A DNA stretch of 50,531 nt from an uncultured Clostridia bacterium. Its GTDB lineage: Bacteria > Bacillota > Clostridia > Oscillospirales > CAG-272. The stretch is from positions 1 through 50,531 of the forward strand of contig CANQPT010000008.1 in NCBI GenBank assembly GCA_947625805.1, given 5' to 3'. Below the pieces are notes generated by a model that was not told the origin of the DNA, did no database searches, and worked only from the letters and a program-made list of their open reading frames with translations. Position numbers and translations under genes: made by a program. Positions 33,780 to 42,273 of the stretch are shown here, piece by piece. Numbering within the stretch: the first letter of the stretch is position 1; every line of letters begins with the position of its first letter.

Positions 33780-35633
33780 ATGAAAGCGAAAAAAACTCTT
33801 AAAAAAACCAATCCACGCATGAGTTTTCTCTCTTTTGCGGAGCTCAGTTTGATCCTGTTATTCACCATGGTCAAATCTTATCGTTTTTATATCTATATCG
33901 GGCTTGCCGATTACGCGCTGCCAACGGCGTTCCTTACAACGGAGGCACTGCTTGGCCTGTATACGCTTTTGCTCTTTGTCACCAGGCGAAATCCCTCCAC
34001 TGTGGTATTTGTCTTTTACGCGGTAATGTGTCTTTTGATGTTTGCAGACCGGTTGTACTTTTCCTACTTCTCTACCCTGCCGGGTGTTGCCAAACTCAAT
34101 CTTCTCAAGTATTTGACCGGCGTGACCGACAGTGTCGGAGCAATTCTCAATATTTCTCACTTTTTATATCTGGTCGATCTACCCGTTTTCATTTTGTATT
34201 TTATTTTCGCAAGAAAACGAATCGCAAAATTCTTCACTTATACCGGACAATATACCTTTCGTTACTACAAATGTGCGCTGTGTATTTTGACGGCCGGAAT
34301 GGTACTGTTCACTTCTGTTCTCTTTTCGGCACACGGCGGATATTACGCCGCCATCAAAAGCGAGATTTTCTTCTATCACAGCACGGATCTTCTCAGTGCA
34401 ATGCTGCCGACACCGGTCGACGATGTCGACGTAACAAAATATCTTTCGCATGACGCGGATGCAAAATACGCGGGAATCGCCCAAGGGAAAAACCTGATCA
34501 ATATTCAGGTAGAGGCGCTCAATGCATTTCCCATCGGGCGTTACTACGAAGGACAGGAGATTACCCCGAATCTCAACCGTCTGTTGGAAGCAGACACCTT
34601 GTATTTTGATAATTACTACTGGTGTGTGATCGGCGGCGGCGGAACGTCAGATGCAGAATTTGCCGTCAACAACTCCCTGTACGCGCCGTCGAACGCGCCC
34701 GCCTATGACCAATACACGGACAACGATTACTACGGACTTCCCTTTGTACTAAAGGACAACGGATATAAAGGAGCATATGCCTTTCACGGATTTAGCGAAA
34801 CATTCTGGAACAGGTATCAAGCCTATCCGTTCCAAGGGTTTGACGATTTCATCAGCGGTGAGGATTTGGAAAATACCGACACGGTCGGACTTGGTATCAG
34901 TGACGAACAGTTTTTCTTACAGTCGATAGATTATCTTTCGGGCTACAAACAACCCTTTTATGCGTTTTTGATTACCCTTTCCTCTCATCATCCCTTTGAG
35001 ATTCCCGCTGAATATCAGGAGCTTACACTGGCGCCTGAACATGAAGGCTCAATGTTTGCCGACTATCTGCAATCCATTCACTATGTGGATAAGTGCATCG
35101 GCATTTTCTTGGACGCGCTCAAAGAGACCGGTCTCTACGATAATTCGGTCATCACCATTTACGGAGATCACTATGGGCTAAACCGTACCAATGATGACGG
35201 ATTTACCGATGCGTTGATCGGCAGAACCTACAATCAGGAAGAGATTTTCAAAATCCCGCTGATCGTGCACATTCCCGGAAGCGGGATCACCGAAACGGTC
35301 AGCACGACCGGATCTCATATGGATTATGAGCCGACCATCCTTTCTCTTTTGGGAATTCAGAACAAAAAGGCGGTCATGTTCGGCCAAAATCTTTTGGAAT
35401 ACGGCATTTCGGGCAGAGTATACGGACAGAATCAAATGAGTATCGGCGGATTTATTACAGACGATTACTATGCCGAGCAAACAGCGCTTGGCTTGACCGT
35501 CTTTGATAAAAAGACATGGGAGTCGCTCGACCCGGCCGCTTTTCAGGAGTTAACAAAAACAGCCTCAAAGACTCTTTCGGACGCACACACCCTGCTTGAA
35601 CGCAACCAAATCCGACTCAGTAAAATCGGATAG
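33780..35633 (+). CDS. LTA synthase family sulfatase (phosphoglycerol transferase)
   Basis: A 617-residue protein started at ATG 33780 after AAAGGAA; the upstream in-frame extension lies in rnpB and is rejected. Five N-terminal membrane helices (to ~residue 200) precede an extracellular sulfatase-fold domain. Visible metal and catalytic positions are Glu in QVEALNAF, the Thr nucleophile in GGGGTSDAEF, SSHHPFEIP, and YGDHYGL (Asp-His). It would transfer glycerol-phosphate to a glycolipid or another wall polymer. The Gly-rich GGGGTSD nucleophile loop is typical of the LtaS-like group. Whether it is true LtaS or a relative is uncertain. Confidence 0.9.
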   Translation: MKAKKTLKKTNPRMSFLSFAELSLILLFTMVKSYRFYIYIGLADYALPTAFLTTEALLGLYTLLLFVTRRNPSTVVFVFYAVMCLLMFADRLYFSYFSTLPGVAKLNLLKYLTGVTDSVGAILNISHFLYLVDLPVFILYFIFARKRIAKFFTYTGQYTFRYYKCALCILTAGMVLFTSVLFSAHGGYYAAIKSEIFFYHSTDLLSAMLPTPVDDVDVTKYLSHDADAKYAGIAQGKNLINIQVEALNAFPIGRYYEGQEITPNLNRLLEADTLYFDNYYWCVIGGGGTSDAEFAVNNSLYAPSNAPAYDQYTDNDYYGLPFVLKDNGYKGAYAFHGFSETFWNRYQAYPFQGFDDFISGEDLENTDTVGLGISDEQFFLQSIDYLSGYKQPFYAFLITLSSHHPFEIPAEYQELTLAPEHEGSMFADYLQSIHYVDKCIGIFLDALKETGLYDNSVITIYGDHYGLNRTNDDGFTDALIGRTYNQEEIFKIPLIVHIPGSGITETVSTTGSHMDYEPTILSLLGIQNKKAVMFGQNLLEYGISGRVYGQNQMSIGGFITDDYYAEQTALGLTVFDKKTWESLDPAAFQELTKTASKTLSDAHTLLERNQIRLSKIG

Positions 35634-35637
35634 TAAA

Positions 35638-35671
35638 AATCCGGATCGCAAATACGATCCGGATTCTTTTT
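35638..35671. terminator. Terminator between LTA-synthase-like gene and spoIVB
   Basis: AATCCGGATCG (35638-35648) and CGATCCGGATT (35655-35665) form a perfect 11-base-pair stem followed by CTTTTTG; A-rich on the other side, so it works for both converging genes. Confidence 0.9.
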
Positions 35672-35675
35672 GTTT

Positions 35676-36890
35676 TTATGCAGCGTGCTCCAGCATATTT
35701 TCAATATAAATGCCGTAACCGCTGCTGGGATCGTTGATCAACACGTGTGTGACTGCACCAATCAGCCGTCCGTTCTGTAAGATGGGGCTGCCGCTCATTC
35801 CCTGAATGATGCCTCCGGTCTTTTCTAAGAGTGCCGGATCGGTTACGTGTACGATCATATTTTTCTCGTCACTCTCGCCCGAGAGTTTCTCGATTTCAAC
35901 CGAATACTCTTTGATCTCACTCTCATCCAGCGCACAGCGGATGACCGCCGAACCGTTCTCTATTTCATCGTGCAGTGCGATCGCAACACTTTCCGGTTTT
36001 GGCTCGGGCAGTCCGGCAAACACACCGTATACGCCGGTATTGCCGTTGGATGTCAAAACGCCGGTTTTGCCTGCGTTAAAATATCCCTTAATCTCTCCCG
36101 GACAACCGCCCTCTCCGCGTACGATCCCGCTGACTGTCACCGAAAACACGTTTCCTGACCCCAGCGGCATAAGTTCGCCCGTATCCGCGTCGCATACACC
36201 ATGCCCAAGGCCGCCGAAACTCATATCCTCAGGATTGACGTAGGTCACTGTGCCGATACCCGCCGTACCGTCCCTAATCCACAGTCCTGCGCGCCAGAAG
36301 CCGTCATCCGCACTCTTGACCGGTTGCAAAGTGAGTTCAATCCGTTGTCCCTGCCGCTCGACCGTCAGTTTGAGATCCTTTCCGCCGCACTCGGCAATAC
36401 TCCCCGTCACAGTGTCCACGCTGTCAATCGCTTTTCCGCCGATCTCTGTAATCACATCGGAAACCTGAAGGCCTGCCGTGAGTGCAGGAGAACATCTTTC
36501 CTGCTCGGTCTGCACCTCGCTGATCCCGACCACTACAACGCCGCGGGTGTTCATCCGTATACCGAAGGTCTGCCCGCCCGGATACAGACGAAGTTCATCG
36601 TCGTATACATTGACCGTAACCTGTTTAACTGCGATTCCGCAGACGCGCGCCTGCGCCTGATATGCGTTTTTACTTCCATATGAAGCACATTCGATGCCCT
36701 GACGGGTATCAAGGCTCACAAACGGAAGCGAAACTGTGATCTCATTTGCCGATGATGCGCGTACGGCAAGGCGATCCGGAATGGATGCGCATGAAACGCC
36801 GAACACGCTCACAGCGCTTACCGTGATGAGAATCGCCGCACGTGTGAGCGCCGCGGCGATCCCGTTTTTTATCCTTGTTTGTCTAAGCAT
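35676..36890 (-). CDS. spoIVB: SpoIVB-type sporulation serine peptidase
   Basis: A 404-residue protein; ATG 36890 follows GGAAAAG. A basic N-terminus and membrane helix/lipobox-like stretch (VFGVSCAS) open the protein. A PDZ domain (~110-200, with GLQVSDVITEIGGKAID) is followed by the S55 peptidase domain: GLGHGVCD contains the catalytic His and IIQGMSGSPIL the catalytic Ser. In spore formers SpoIVB is secreted from the forespore and, through its PDZ, triggers processing of pro-sigma-K. The sigK gene lies 1.8 kb away with a pro-sequence, which fits. SpoIVFA/FB are not in the window. Confidence 0.93.
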   Translation of the reverse strand: MLRQTRIKNGIAAALTRAAILITVSAVSVFGVSCASIPDRLAVRASSANEITVSLPFVSLDTRQGIECASYGSKNAYQAQARVCGIAVKQVTVNVYDDELRLYPGGQTFGIRMNTRGVVVVGISEVQTEQERCSPALTAGLQVSDVITEIGGKAIDSVDTVTGSIAECGGKDLKLTVERQGQRIELTLQPVKSADDGFWRAGLWIRDGTAGIGTVTYVNPEDMSFGGLGHGVCDADTGELMPLGSGNVFSVTVSGIVRGEGGCPGEIKGYFNAGKTGVLTSNGNTGVYGVFAGLPEPKPESVAIALHDEIENGSAVIRCALDESEIKEYSVEIEKLSGESDEKNMIVHVTDPALLEKTGGIIQGMSGSPILQNGRLIGAVTHVLINDPSSGYGIYIENMLEHAA

Positions 36891-36987
36891 GATCTTTTCC
36901 TTTTTGTCGCTTTGTATCCTCGCGGATACAATAATACTTTCTGCAATTCCTGCTTTATTATATCGGACAATTTTTTCACGATTATGC

Positions 36988-37012
36988 AAAAAGACGCCGA
37001 ATAACCGGCGTC
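36988..37012 (-). terminator. Terminator of sipL-like gene
   Basis: On the minus strand GACGCCG and CGGCGTC pair around a short loop and are followed by TTTTT; the stem overlaps the sipL stop codon. Confidence 0.8.
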
Positions 37013-38594
37013 ATTTTGAAATAACCTTTGAAAACAGTGGTTTTTTTCTTTTGCATGGTATTAAAAGGACGCTTTTCCCTATTTTTGTATCATCTGAAAT
37101 TTCGTTGGCATTTCGGATCATTTCTTCGGTTGAGCCGTATTTTTTTGCGATATCCCAGAGCAGTTCCCCATCCTCAGGATAATAAAAGGTGATGGGAAGC
37201 CCTGATGTATCTTCTCTTGCGCGGGTATGATCTATATGAACCGAACTGACCGTCTGTATCATTTGGGTTTCAAAGCAGAGTACGCGCACACAAACCTCAC
37301 CCGATATCTCGACTGAGTCTGCGACCAGCCGTGCTTCCATTCTTTTGATTTGCGAAAGACAAATATGCTCGATCGTATCCCCCGATAAAGAACATTTGGC
37401 ACGAACAGGAATCTCTCCGCTCAATGCGCCCATGCGGCCGTCCTCACCGCGCTGTGCCGCGCTGAACAATACATCTGCATCCGCATACAGCGCTGCCTCC
37501 GCATCGTCGTATTTGACCTGTTTGATTTGTATACTTGCAAAGGGCGCCAGTAGTTCGGTAACGTGCGGTGCGTCCAGTGTCGCATGAAACGGGACGCAGC
37601 ATTCCATCGCATCCACAAAGCGGCGGGTGGTCAGCGGGCTATGCTCAAGTTCGCTCACAAAGTCACAGGAATACAGATCGGCAATGGTCATGCAAGAAGC
37701 GTTTGCAAAAAATCTTCCGTAGATATCATATGTAAAATCAACCTCGATCACACGGTTTTCCCCTGCGGAATCTTTTGCAGCACTGACCGACAGTTCTTTG
37801 ACATAGCAGTTGATCGTTCCCTCAAATTCTTCCTCTAGCGAAGCGCTTTCCAGATTTGCATCCAGCGGGAAGGATTTCTCTGTGCAGGCATATTCGATGT
37901 TATCATCGTTTTTTACCAAATACACGCAGTGCAATACCGCTTTAAGATGACAGTCAGCCCCGCCCGAGCGTACGGTAACCTCCTCCGGCTGTACCGTTAC
38001 CATGCAGGAAATGACCTCTTTGACCGGTTTTGCCCCTGAATCCAGTTCAAAATCACGGCTGACGCGGTTTTCCTTTTTTTCCACGGTCACCGTGCGCAGA
38101 TATTCCGCCTCACGGGCACGTTTTTCACAGGAAATTTTGTCCTCCTCCGCACTTTCGCCCTGAAAAACCGGCGATGCGTCCATTGTTTTTACACAATCGA
38201 AATGCAAATTTATCTGCGCACGCAGATTCATTTTACGCGGATTGACCAGTCTGCATTCGATCTCAGACGCGGTGGGAAAAACTGAAAAGTCCTGTTCCGC
38301 ATCCTCCGGGATTTGAAAGTTTCGATTGTATTTCGCCTTAAAAACCGCATTCTTTACGCTGTTTGTGTCGGTAATATACAGCACCGAATAGACCATTTCT
38401 CCCTCGTATTCCACTTCTCTGCCGTTGACATACCGTCCGCCCGGACGCAGCGTGCCGTCACAGCGAATGATTTTTTTCGCGTCGTCGAGATGCTCTGGCA
38501 ACAGAAAATCTTCCGCCAGCTCAATTTTCCCGTCGTCCATATTTGCTCTTTGCAAATATTGCCCCGACGCGGTTGCTTTTTCCTTGTATTCCAA
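37011..38594 (-). CDS. sipL: SipL-like spore coat anchor (SPOCS/DUF3794 plus LysM)
   Basis: A 527-residue protein beginning at TTG 38594 behind GGAGAGGA; the first ATG (38540) would cut into the conserved N-terminus. It has repeated SPOCS (DUF3794) beta domains, seen in RCDGTLRP...GEMVYSVLYI, in KPVKEVISCMVTVQPEEV and near GEIPVRAKCSLSG. A C-terminal LysM domain (~470-518: YYPEDGELLWDIAKKYGST) follows. In Clostridioides SipL binds the coat ATPase SpoIVA through its LysM and anchors coat assembly around the forespore. Adjacent spoIVB and sigK support a mother-cell role. Confidence 0.9.
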   Translation of the reverse strand: MEYKEKATASGQYLQRANMDDGKIELAEDFLLPEHLDDAKKIIRCDGTLRPGGRYVNGREVEYEGEMVYSVLYITDTNSVKNAVFKAKYNRNFQIPEDAEQDFSVFPTASEIECRLVNPRKMNLRAQINLHFDCVKTMDASPVFQGESAEEDKISCEKRAREAEYLRTVTVEKKENRVSRDFELDSGAKPVKEVISCMVTVQPEEVTVRSGGADCHLKAVLHCVYLVKNDDNIEYACTEKSFPLDANLESASLEEEFEGTINCYVKELSVSAAKDSAGENRVIEVDFTYDIYGRFFANASCMTIADLYSCDFVSELEHSPLTTRRFVDAMECCVPFHATLDAPHVTELLAPFASIQIKQVKYDDAEAALYADADVLFSAAQRGEDGRMGALSGEIPVRAKCSLSGDTIEHICLSQIKRMEARLVADSVEISGEVCVRVLCFETQMIQTVSSVHIDHTRAREDTSGLPITFYYPEDGELLWDIAKKYGSTEEMIRNANEISDDTKIGKSVLLIPCKRKKPLFSKVISK

Positions 38595-38652
38595 CTCTAT
38601 CCTCTCCGTTCGTTTCTTGTTATTTTATTTTATGATTGAAAAGCGCACATTA

Positions 38653-39342
38653 TTACATTCGGAATGTATCCGTACCCTCGAGTGCCTGATAAATTTTATC
38701 AAGCGCCGCCTTTTCAATACGGGATACATACGAGCGTGAGATACCGAGCTTTGCGGCGATCTGCCGCTGTGTGACCGGCTTGATATCGCCAAGGCCGTAT
38801 CGCATGACAATGATTTGCCGCTCCCGCTCGCTTAAAGAATGTCCCACAATGTGCAGCGCTTTTGCGCTTTTGATCTTTCGGTCAATGTCATCCGCGATCG
38901 TGTCCTCACAACTGATGATGTCCATATAAGTAAGCGGATTGCCGTCTTTATCTATATCGATGGTTTCGTTCATCGACACCTCATAAGCAGTCTTTTTCTT
39001 AGAGCGGAAATACATGAGGATCTCGTTTTGCAGGCATTTGCTCGCATAGGTAGCAAATCGCGTTCCGTTCTGATAATTGAAGGTATCCACCGCTTTGATC
39101 AAACCGATCGTTCCAATGGAGATCAGATCATCCTGATCTTCCGCCGTGGTATAATATTTTTTTACGATATGGGCAACCAGCCGAAGATTGTGCTCGATCA
39201 ACAGGTCGCGCGCTTGCTTATCTCCCTCATGCATTTTTTCAAAACATTCCTGTTCTTTCTCCCTTGAAAGAGGAGGCGGAAAAGAGCCGCCGCCCGAAAC
39301 CTTAAGAAACAGGAACAAATAGTTTAACAGTAATGTAAACAT
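38653..39342 (-). CDS. sigK: RNA polymerase sporulation sigma factor, pro-sigma-K
   Basis: A 229-residue sigma-70 family protein started at ATG 39342 with GGGTGA upstream. The first ~20 residues (MFTLLLNYLFLFLKVSGGG) are the hydrophobic pro-sequence cut by SpoIVFB in other spore formers. Region 2 (LIEHNLRLVAHIVKKYY, DLISIGTIGLIKAVDTF, RFATYASKCLQNEILMYFR) and region 4 (LSERERQIIVMRYGLGD, TQRQIAAKLGISRSYVSRIEKAAL) are intact. It directs late mother-cell genes, including coat and lysis. The gene is not interrupted by a skin-type element. Confidence 0.95.
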   Translation of the reverse strand: MFTLLLNYLFLFLKVSGGGSFPPPLSREKEQECFEKMHEGDKQARDLLIEHNLRLVAHIVKKYYTTAEDQDDLISIGTIGLIKAVDTFNYQNGTRFATYASKCLQNEILMYFRSKKKTAYEVSMNETIDIDKDGNPLTYMDIISCEDTIADDIDRKIKSAKALHIVGHSLSERERQIIVMRYGLGDIKPVTQRQIAAKLGISRSYVSRIEKAALDKIYQALEGTDTFRM

Positions 39343-39368
39343 TCTTTCACCCTTTCCGAAAAAATCTG

Positions 39369-39404
39369 TTTCATCAGATGAAATTTTATGGTATAATATA
39401 TTTA
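39369..39404 (+). promoter_or_regulatory. Promoter giving a possibly leaderless ppx transcript
   Basis: TATAAT at 39392-39397 ends 6 bases before the ATG at 39404, placing the expected transcription start on or next to the start codon. The -35 (TTTCAT, 39369-39374) is weak. No ribosome site precedes the ATG. Confidence 0.45.
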
Positions 39405-40285
39405 TGAAATATGCAATTATTGATATTGGCTCGAATACGGTCAAGATGTGCATTTACCGTGCCGGAAAGAAAACGTTCCGTAAAAACGATACATTCACCC
39501 GACCGGTCAAACTGATCGGATATCTGAAAAACGGGATCCTCAGCGAAGAGGGCGTTTCTGTTCTGTGTCAAACGCTGAACGAATACCGTGCCCGGGCAGA
39601 GGGAAGAAACTGTGACGTGCTGCGGGCATTTGCCACCGCTTCCCTGCGGCGGGCAAGCAATGCCGAAGATGTGATTGATCGGGTCAAAGCGCACACCGGC
39701 ATCCGGATCGAGATCCTGTCCGGGCAGAGCGAAGCGCAAATGAGTTTAACCGGGGTACGTCGGGAGATCGGTATGGACCGCTCGGGCATTTTGCTCGATC
39801 TGGGCGGCGGCAGTACCGAAGCCATCGCCTTTGGCCCGAACGGGCAGGATGCTCTTATGAGTATGCCTTTCGGCTCGCTTTCCCTCTATCAGGATCACGT
39901 CGCAGGTATACTGCCGGACGCTTTCGAGCAGCAAGCAATTCGGGCAAGTATTGCAAGCGCCTATTCCTCCTTTGCCGCACGCAAGGTACAGTCTTTATTC
40001 GTCGCCGGAGGGACCGGACGGGCGGTCTGTCGGGTGCGTGCTTATCTGATCGGAGAAACAAGCAATGGATTATGCCGTTTTACGGCACAGGAGATTTTCG
40101 CTTTGGAAGAGCGGTTATCCGGCCCGGAGGGCGAACGGATCATCCGTGAGAGCGCGCCGGAAAGACAAACCACGCTACTGCCCGGTCTGATCGCAATCTC
40201 CGTCATCGCACATACGGCGAAAGCGACCGAGGTTCTTTTCCCCATAAGCGGTGTGCGAGAGGGGTATCTTCTCTCCATTTTATGA
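39404..40285 (+). CDS. Ppx/GppA family phosphatase
   Basis: A 293-residue protein covering only the two actin-like ATPase-fold domains, without the HD extension of long Ppx. YAIIDIGSNTVKMCIY is phosphate loop 1, ATASLRRASNAEDVI the middle motif, and LLDLGGGSTEAIAF loop 2. VAGGTGRAV corresponds to the adenosine-like motif. It may hydrolyse polyphosphate or pppGpp; the two cannot be separated by motif. It lies divergent from sigK and 18 bases ahead of a TrmH-type gene, so those two may be co-transcribed. No Shine-Dalgarno sequence is seen. Confidence 0.88.
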   Translation: MKYAIIDIGSNTVKMCIYRAGKKTFRKNDTFTRPVKLIGYLKNGILSEEGVSVLCQTLNEYRARAEGRNCDVLRAFATASLRRASNAEDVIDRVKAHTGIRIEILSGQSEAQMSLTGVRREIGMDRSGILLDLGGGSTEAIAFGPNGQDALMSMPFGSLSLYQDHVAGILPDAFEQQAIRASIASAYSSFAARKVQSLFVAGGTGRAVCRVRAYLIGETSNGLCRFTAQEIFALEERLSGPEGERIIRESAPERQTTLLPGLIAISVIAHTAKATEVLFPISGVREGYLLSIL

Positions 40286-40302
40286 CATACAAGGAGATAA
40301 AT

Positions 40303-41070
40303 ATGAAAAAAGAAGCCGATCGATTTGTGCCGTCCACTCTGTTTGAAGGAATGGTTTCCCTGCGGGTATTGTTAAGTTCCCGCAAACGGGAAATCAAAAA
40401 GGTTTTGATCGACGGGGAAAAAGCAAAGAAAAGGGCAAAAGAATTATCCTACCTGAAAGCCATGTCCTATGAGATTGGTTATGAAATCGAATATTTGCCG
40501 CACGATACCTTTGAGGCCATGATGACCGGCAACTCTCACGGAGGAATCGCCGCTCTGTGCGGTAAGCGTGATATCCCGCCTTTAACGTCCGAGAGGATCC
40601 CGCAGCAGGGCTTTTGCGTGATGCTTGACGGAATCGAAGACCCGTATAATTTCGGCTATGCTCTGCGCTCTCTGTATGCGGCGGGCGTATATGCCGTTAT
40701 TCTGCCCGAGCGCAACTGGATGAGCGCGGCGGGCTTGGTCTGCCGCGCGTCGGCAGGTGCATCCGAGTTGACCGAACTTTTTCTTGCGCCACCCGAACAG
40801 GCAGCCGATCTCTTTCATAAAACGGGTTACCGCGTGGTCGCAGCCGATCTTGACAACTCGATCCCGGTCTATGAATCCGATATGAAAAAACCCCTGCTTT
40901 TGATCGTCGGAGGTGAAAAACGCGGGATCTCCGCCGCTGTGCGTGCCAAATGTGACCTAAGCGTTCGTTTAGACTACGGCAGGGACTGCCCCTTTGCGCT
41001 GTCTGCCGCGTCAGCCGCCTCTATTCTCGCTTTTGAGGTCATGCGGCAAAACAACTCTTTTAACCGATAA
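40303..41070 (+). CDS. TrmH/SpoU family RNA methyltransferase
   Basis: A 255-residue protein; ATG 40303 follows AAGGAG. An N-terminal substrate-binding part (EGMVSLRVLLSSRKREIKKVLID) precedes the SPOUT knot with its three motifs: LDGIEDPYNFGYALRSLYAAG (motif 1), LLLIVGGEKRGIS (motif 2) and LSAASAASILAFEVMRQ (motif 3). It transfers methyl from S-adenosylmethionine to a ribose 2'-O of rRNA or tRNA; the target base is unknown. Context gives no further hint. Confidence 0.93.
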   Translation: MKKEADRFVPSTLFEGMVSLRVLLSSRKREIKKVLIDGEKAKKRAKELSYLKAMSYEIGYEIEYLPHDTFEAMMTGNSHGGIAALCGKRDIPPLTSERIPQQGFCVMLDGIEDPYNFGYALRSLYAAGVYAVILPERNWMSAAGLVCRASAGASELTELFLAPPEQAADLFHKTGYRVVAADLDNSIPVYESDMKKPLLLIVGGEKRGISAAVRAKCDLSVRLDYGRDCPFALSAASAASILAFEVMRQNNSFNR

Positions 41071-41117
41071 AACAAAAAAGGCATATACTGTACTAAAATC
41101 GAAAAGGAGTACACGAT

Positions 41118-42152
41118 ATGTCCTTCAAAAACACTTATTTCGCATCGGCAAATTCAAAAGACGGATTTGTCGGTTTTTTTGATCAAGTCTTTGGCCCGGT
41201 GTCCTATCGTTACATTCTCAAAGGCGGTCCCGGTACGGGAAAATCCTCGTTGATGAGGCAGTTGGGCGCGGCGGCCGAAGAGGCCGGACACACCACCGAA
41301 TATATTCTCTGCTCCTCCGATCCCTCCTCGCTGGACGGTGTGATTATAAATGATCTCGGCATTGCTATGTTGGACGGAACTGCTCCCCACGTCTGCGATG
41401 TGAATCTTCCCGGCGTTGATTCTGAGATCGTCAATCTGGGCGTATACTGGAACAAGAAAAAACTCGCAGCGCACGCCGACGCCATCCGTGAACAGAGTGC
41501 AGAAAAAGCATCCTTATATCAAAAGGCATATCGGACCCTTGCCGCAATCGGTGAAATGGAAACTCTGACCGAGCAAAGCACGCACGGTGCATTTGATACC
41601 GAAAAAGCGGCAGCTTTTGCTTCCCGTTTTGCATCCCGATACACGCCCCACACGATCGGACATGAATCCGTGCGCTTAATCGACGGATACGGTATGGACG
41701 GCTATACACACCTTGAATCCTTTGAGAGCGAACTGAATTACAAGATCCGCCCCTGCTTGTTGTTAGAATACCGCTTGCTTGGGCTGATCTACCAAGCGCT
41801 GCGCCGCCGTCATCCCAATATGCTGGTCAGTTACCGGGCGCTGGATGGTGTGACCGTAAACGGCATTCTTTTGCCGGACGAGGGAATTTCCGTCACGGTG
41901 GGCTGCGTCGAGAAGCCGAATGACAAGCAAATCAATACCGAGCGCTTTGTGGATAAACGAGCGCTTTCAGAGCATAAAAACAAACTGCGTTTTTCCAAAA
42001 AATGCCGAGAGGAACTGGAGGTTCAATGCACCGAGTTATTCGCACAGATCAAAGACCTGCATTTTTCCTTAGAAACGATCTACGGAACGGCAATGAATTT
42101 CAAAAAACTCTCTCAGGAAAGCGACCGCTTGATCACAAAAATTCTTTCCTGA
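41118..42152 (+). CDS. P-loop ATPase of the PRK06851-like group
   Basis: A 344-residue protein with a Walker A in LKGGPGTGKSSLMRQ near residue 35 and a second nucleotide-fold half further on (GVTVNGILLPDEGISVTVGC...). The opening SFKNTYFASANSKDGFVGFFDQ and the CSSDPSSLDGVII segment following the P-loop are typical of an uncharacterised Firmicutes ATPase family. No partner domain, membrane segment or secretion signal is seen. AAAAGGAG precedes ATG 41118. A terminator follows directly, closing the ppx-trmH-ATPase run. Confidence 0.78.
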   Translation: MSFKNTYFASANSKDGFVGFFDQVFGPVSYRYILKGGPGTGKSSLMRQLGAAAEEAGHTTEYILCSSDPSSLDGVIINDLGIAMLDGTAPHVCDVNLPGVDSEIVNLGVYWNKKKLAAHADAIREQSAEKASLYQKAYRTLAAIGEMETLTEQSTHGAFDTEKAAAFASRFASRYTPHTIGHESVRLIDGYGMDGYTHLESFESELNYKIRPCLLLEYRLLGLIYQALRRRHPNMLVSYRALDGVTVNGILLPDEGISVTVGCVEKPNDKQINTERFVDKRALSEHKNKLRFSKKCREELEVQCTELFAQIKDLHFSLETIYGTAMNFKKLSQESDRLITKILS

Positions 42153-42157
42153 ATATA

Positions 42158-42188
42158 CAGCGGGCCGATGGCGGCCTGCTGTTTTTTT
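42158..42188 (+). terminator. Terminator after ATPase gene
   Basis: CAGCGGGCC (42158-42166) and GGCCTGCTG (42173-42181) with one G-U pair, then seven T. Confidence 0.9.
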
Positions 42189-42192
42189 GCGC

Positions 42193-42221
42193 TTGACGAA
42201 AAGACAAATTATTGCTATAAT
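42193..42221 (+). promoter_or_regulatory. Promoter of CmpB-like membrane protein gene
   Basis: TTGACG (42193-42198) and TATAAT (42216-42221) with a 17-base spacer, about 50 bases before the start codon. Confidence 0.8.
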
Positions 42222-42273
42222 ATACAAAAATTCGATCGGCTTTTACTGTTCTGATATGATACAGGAGTACGTC

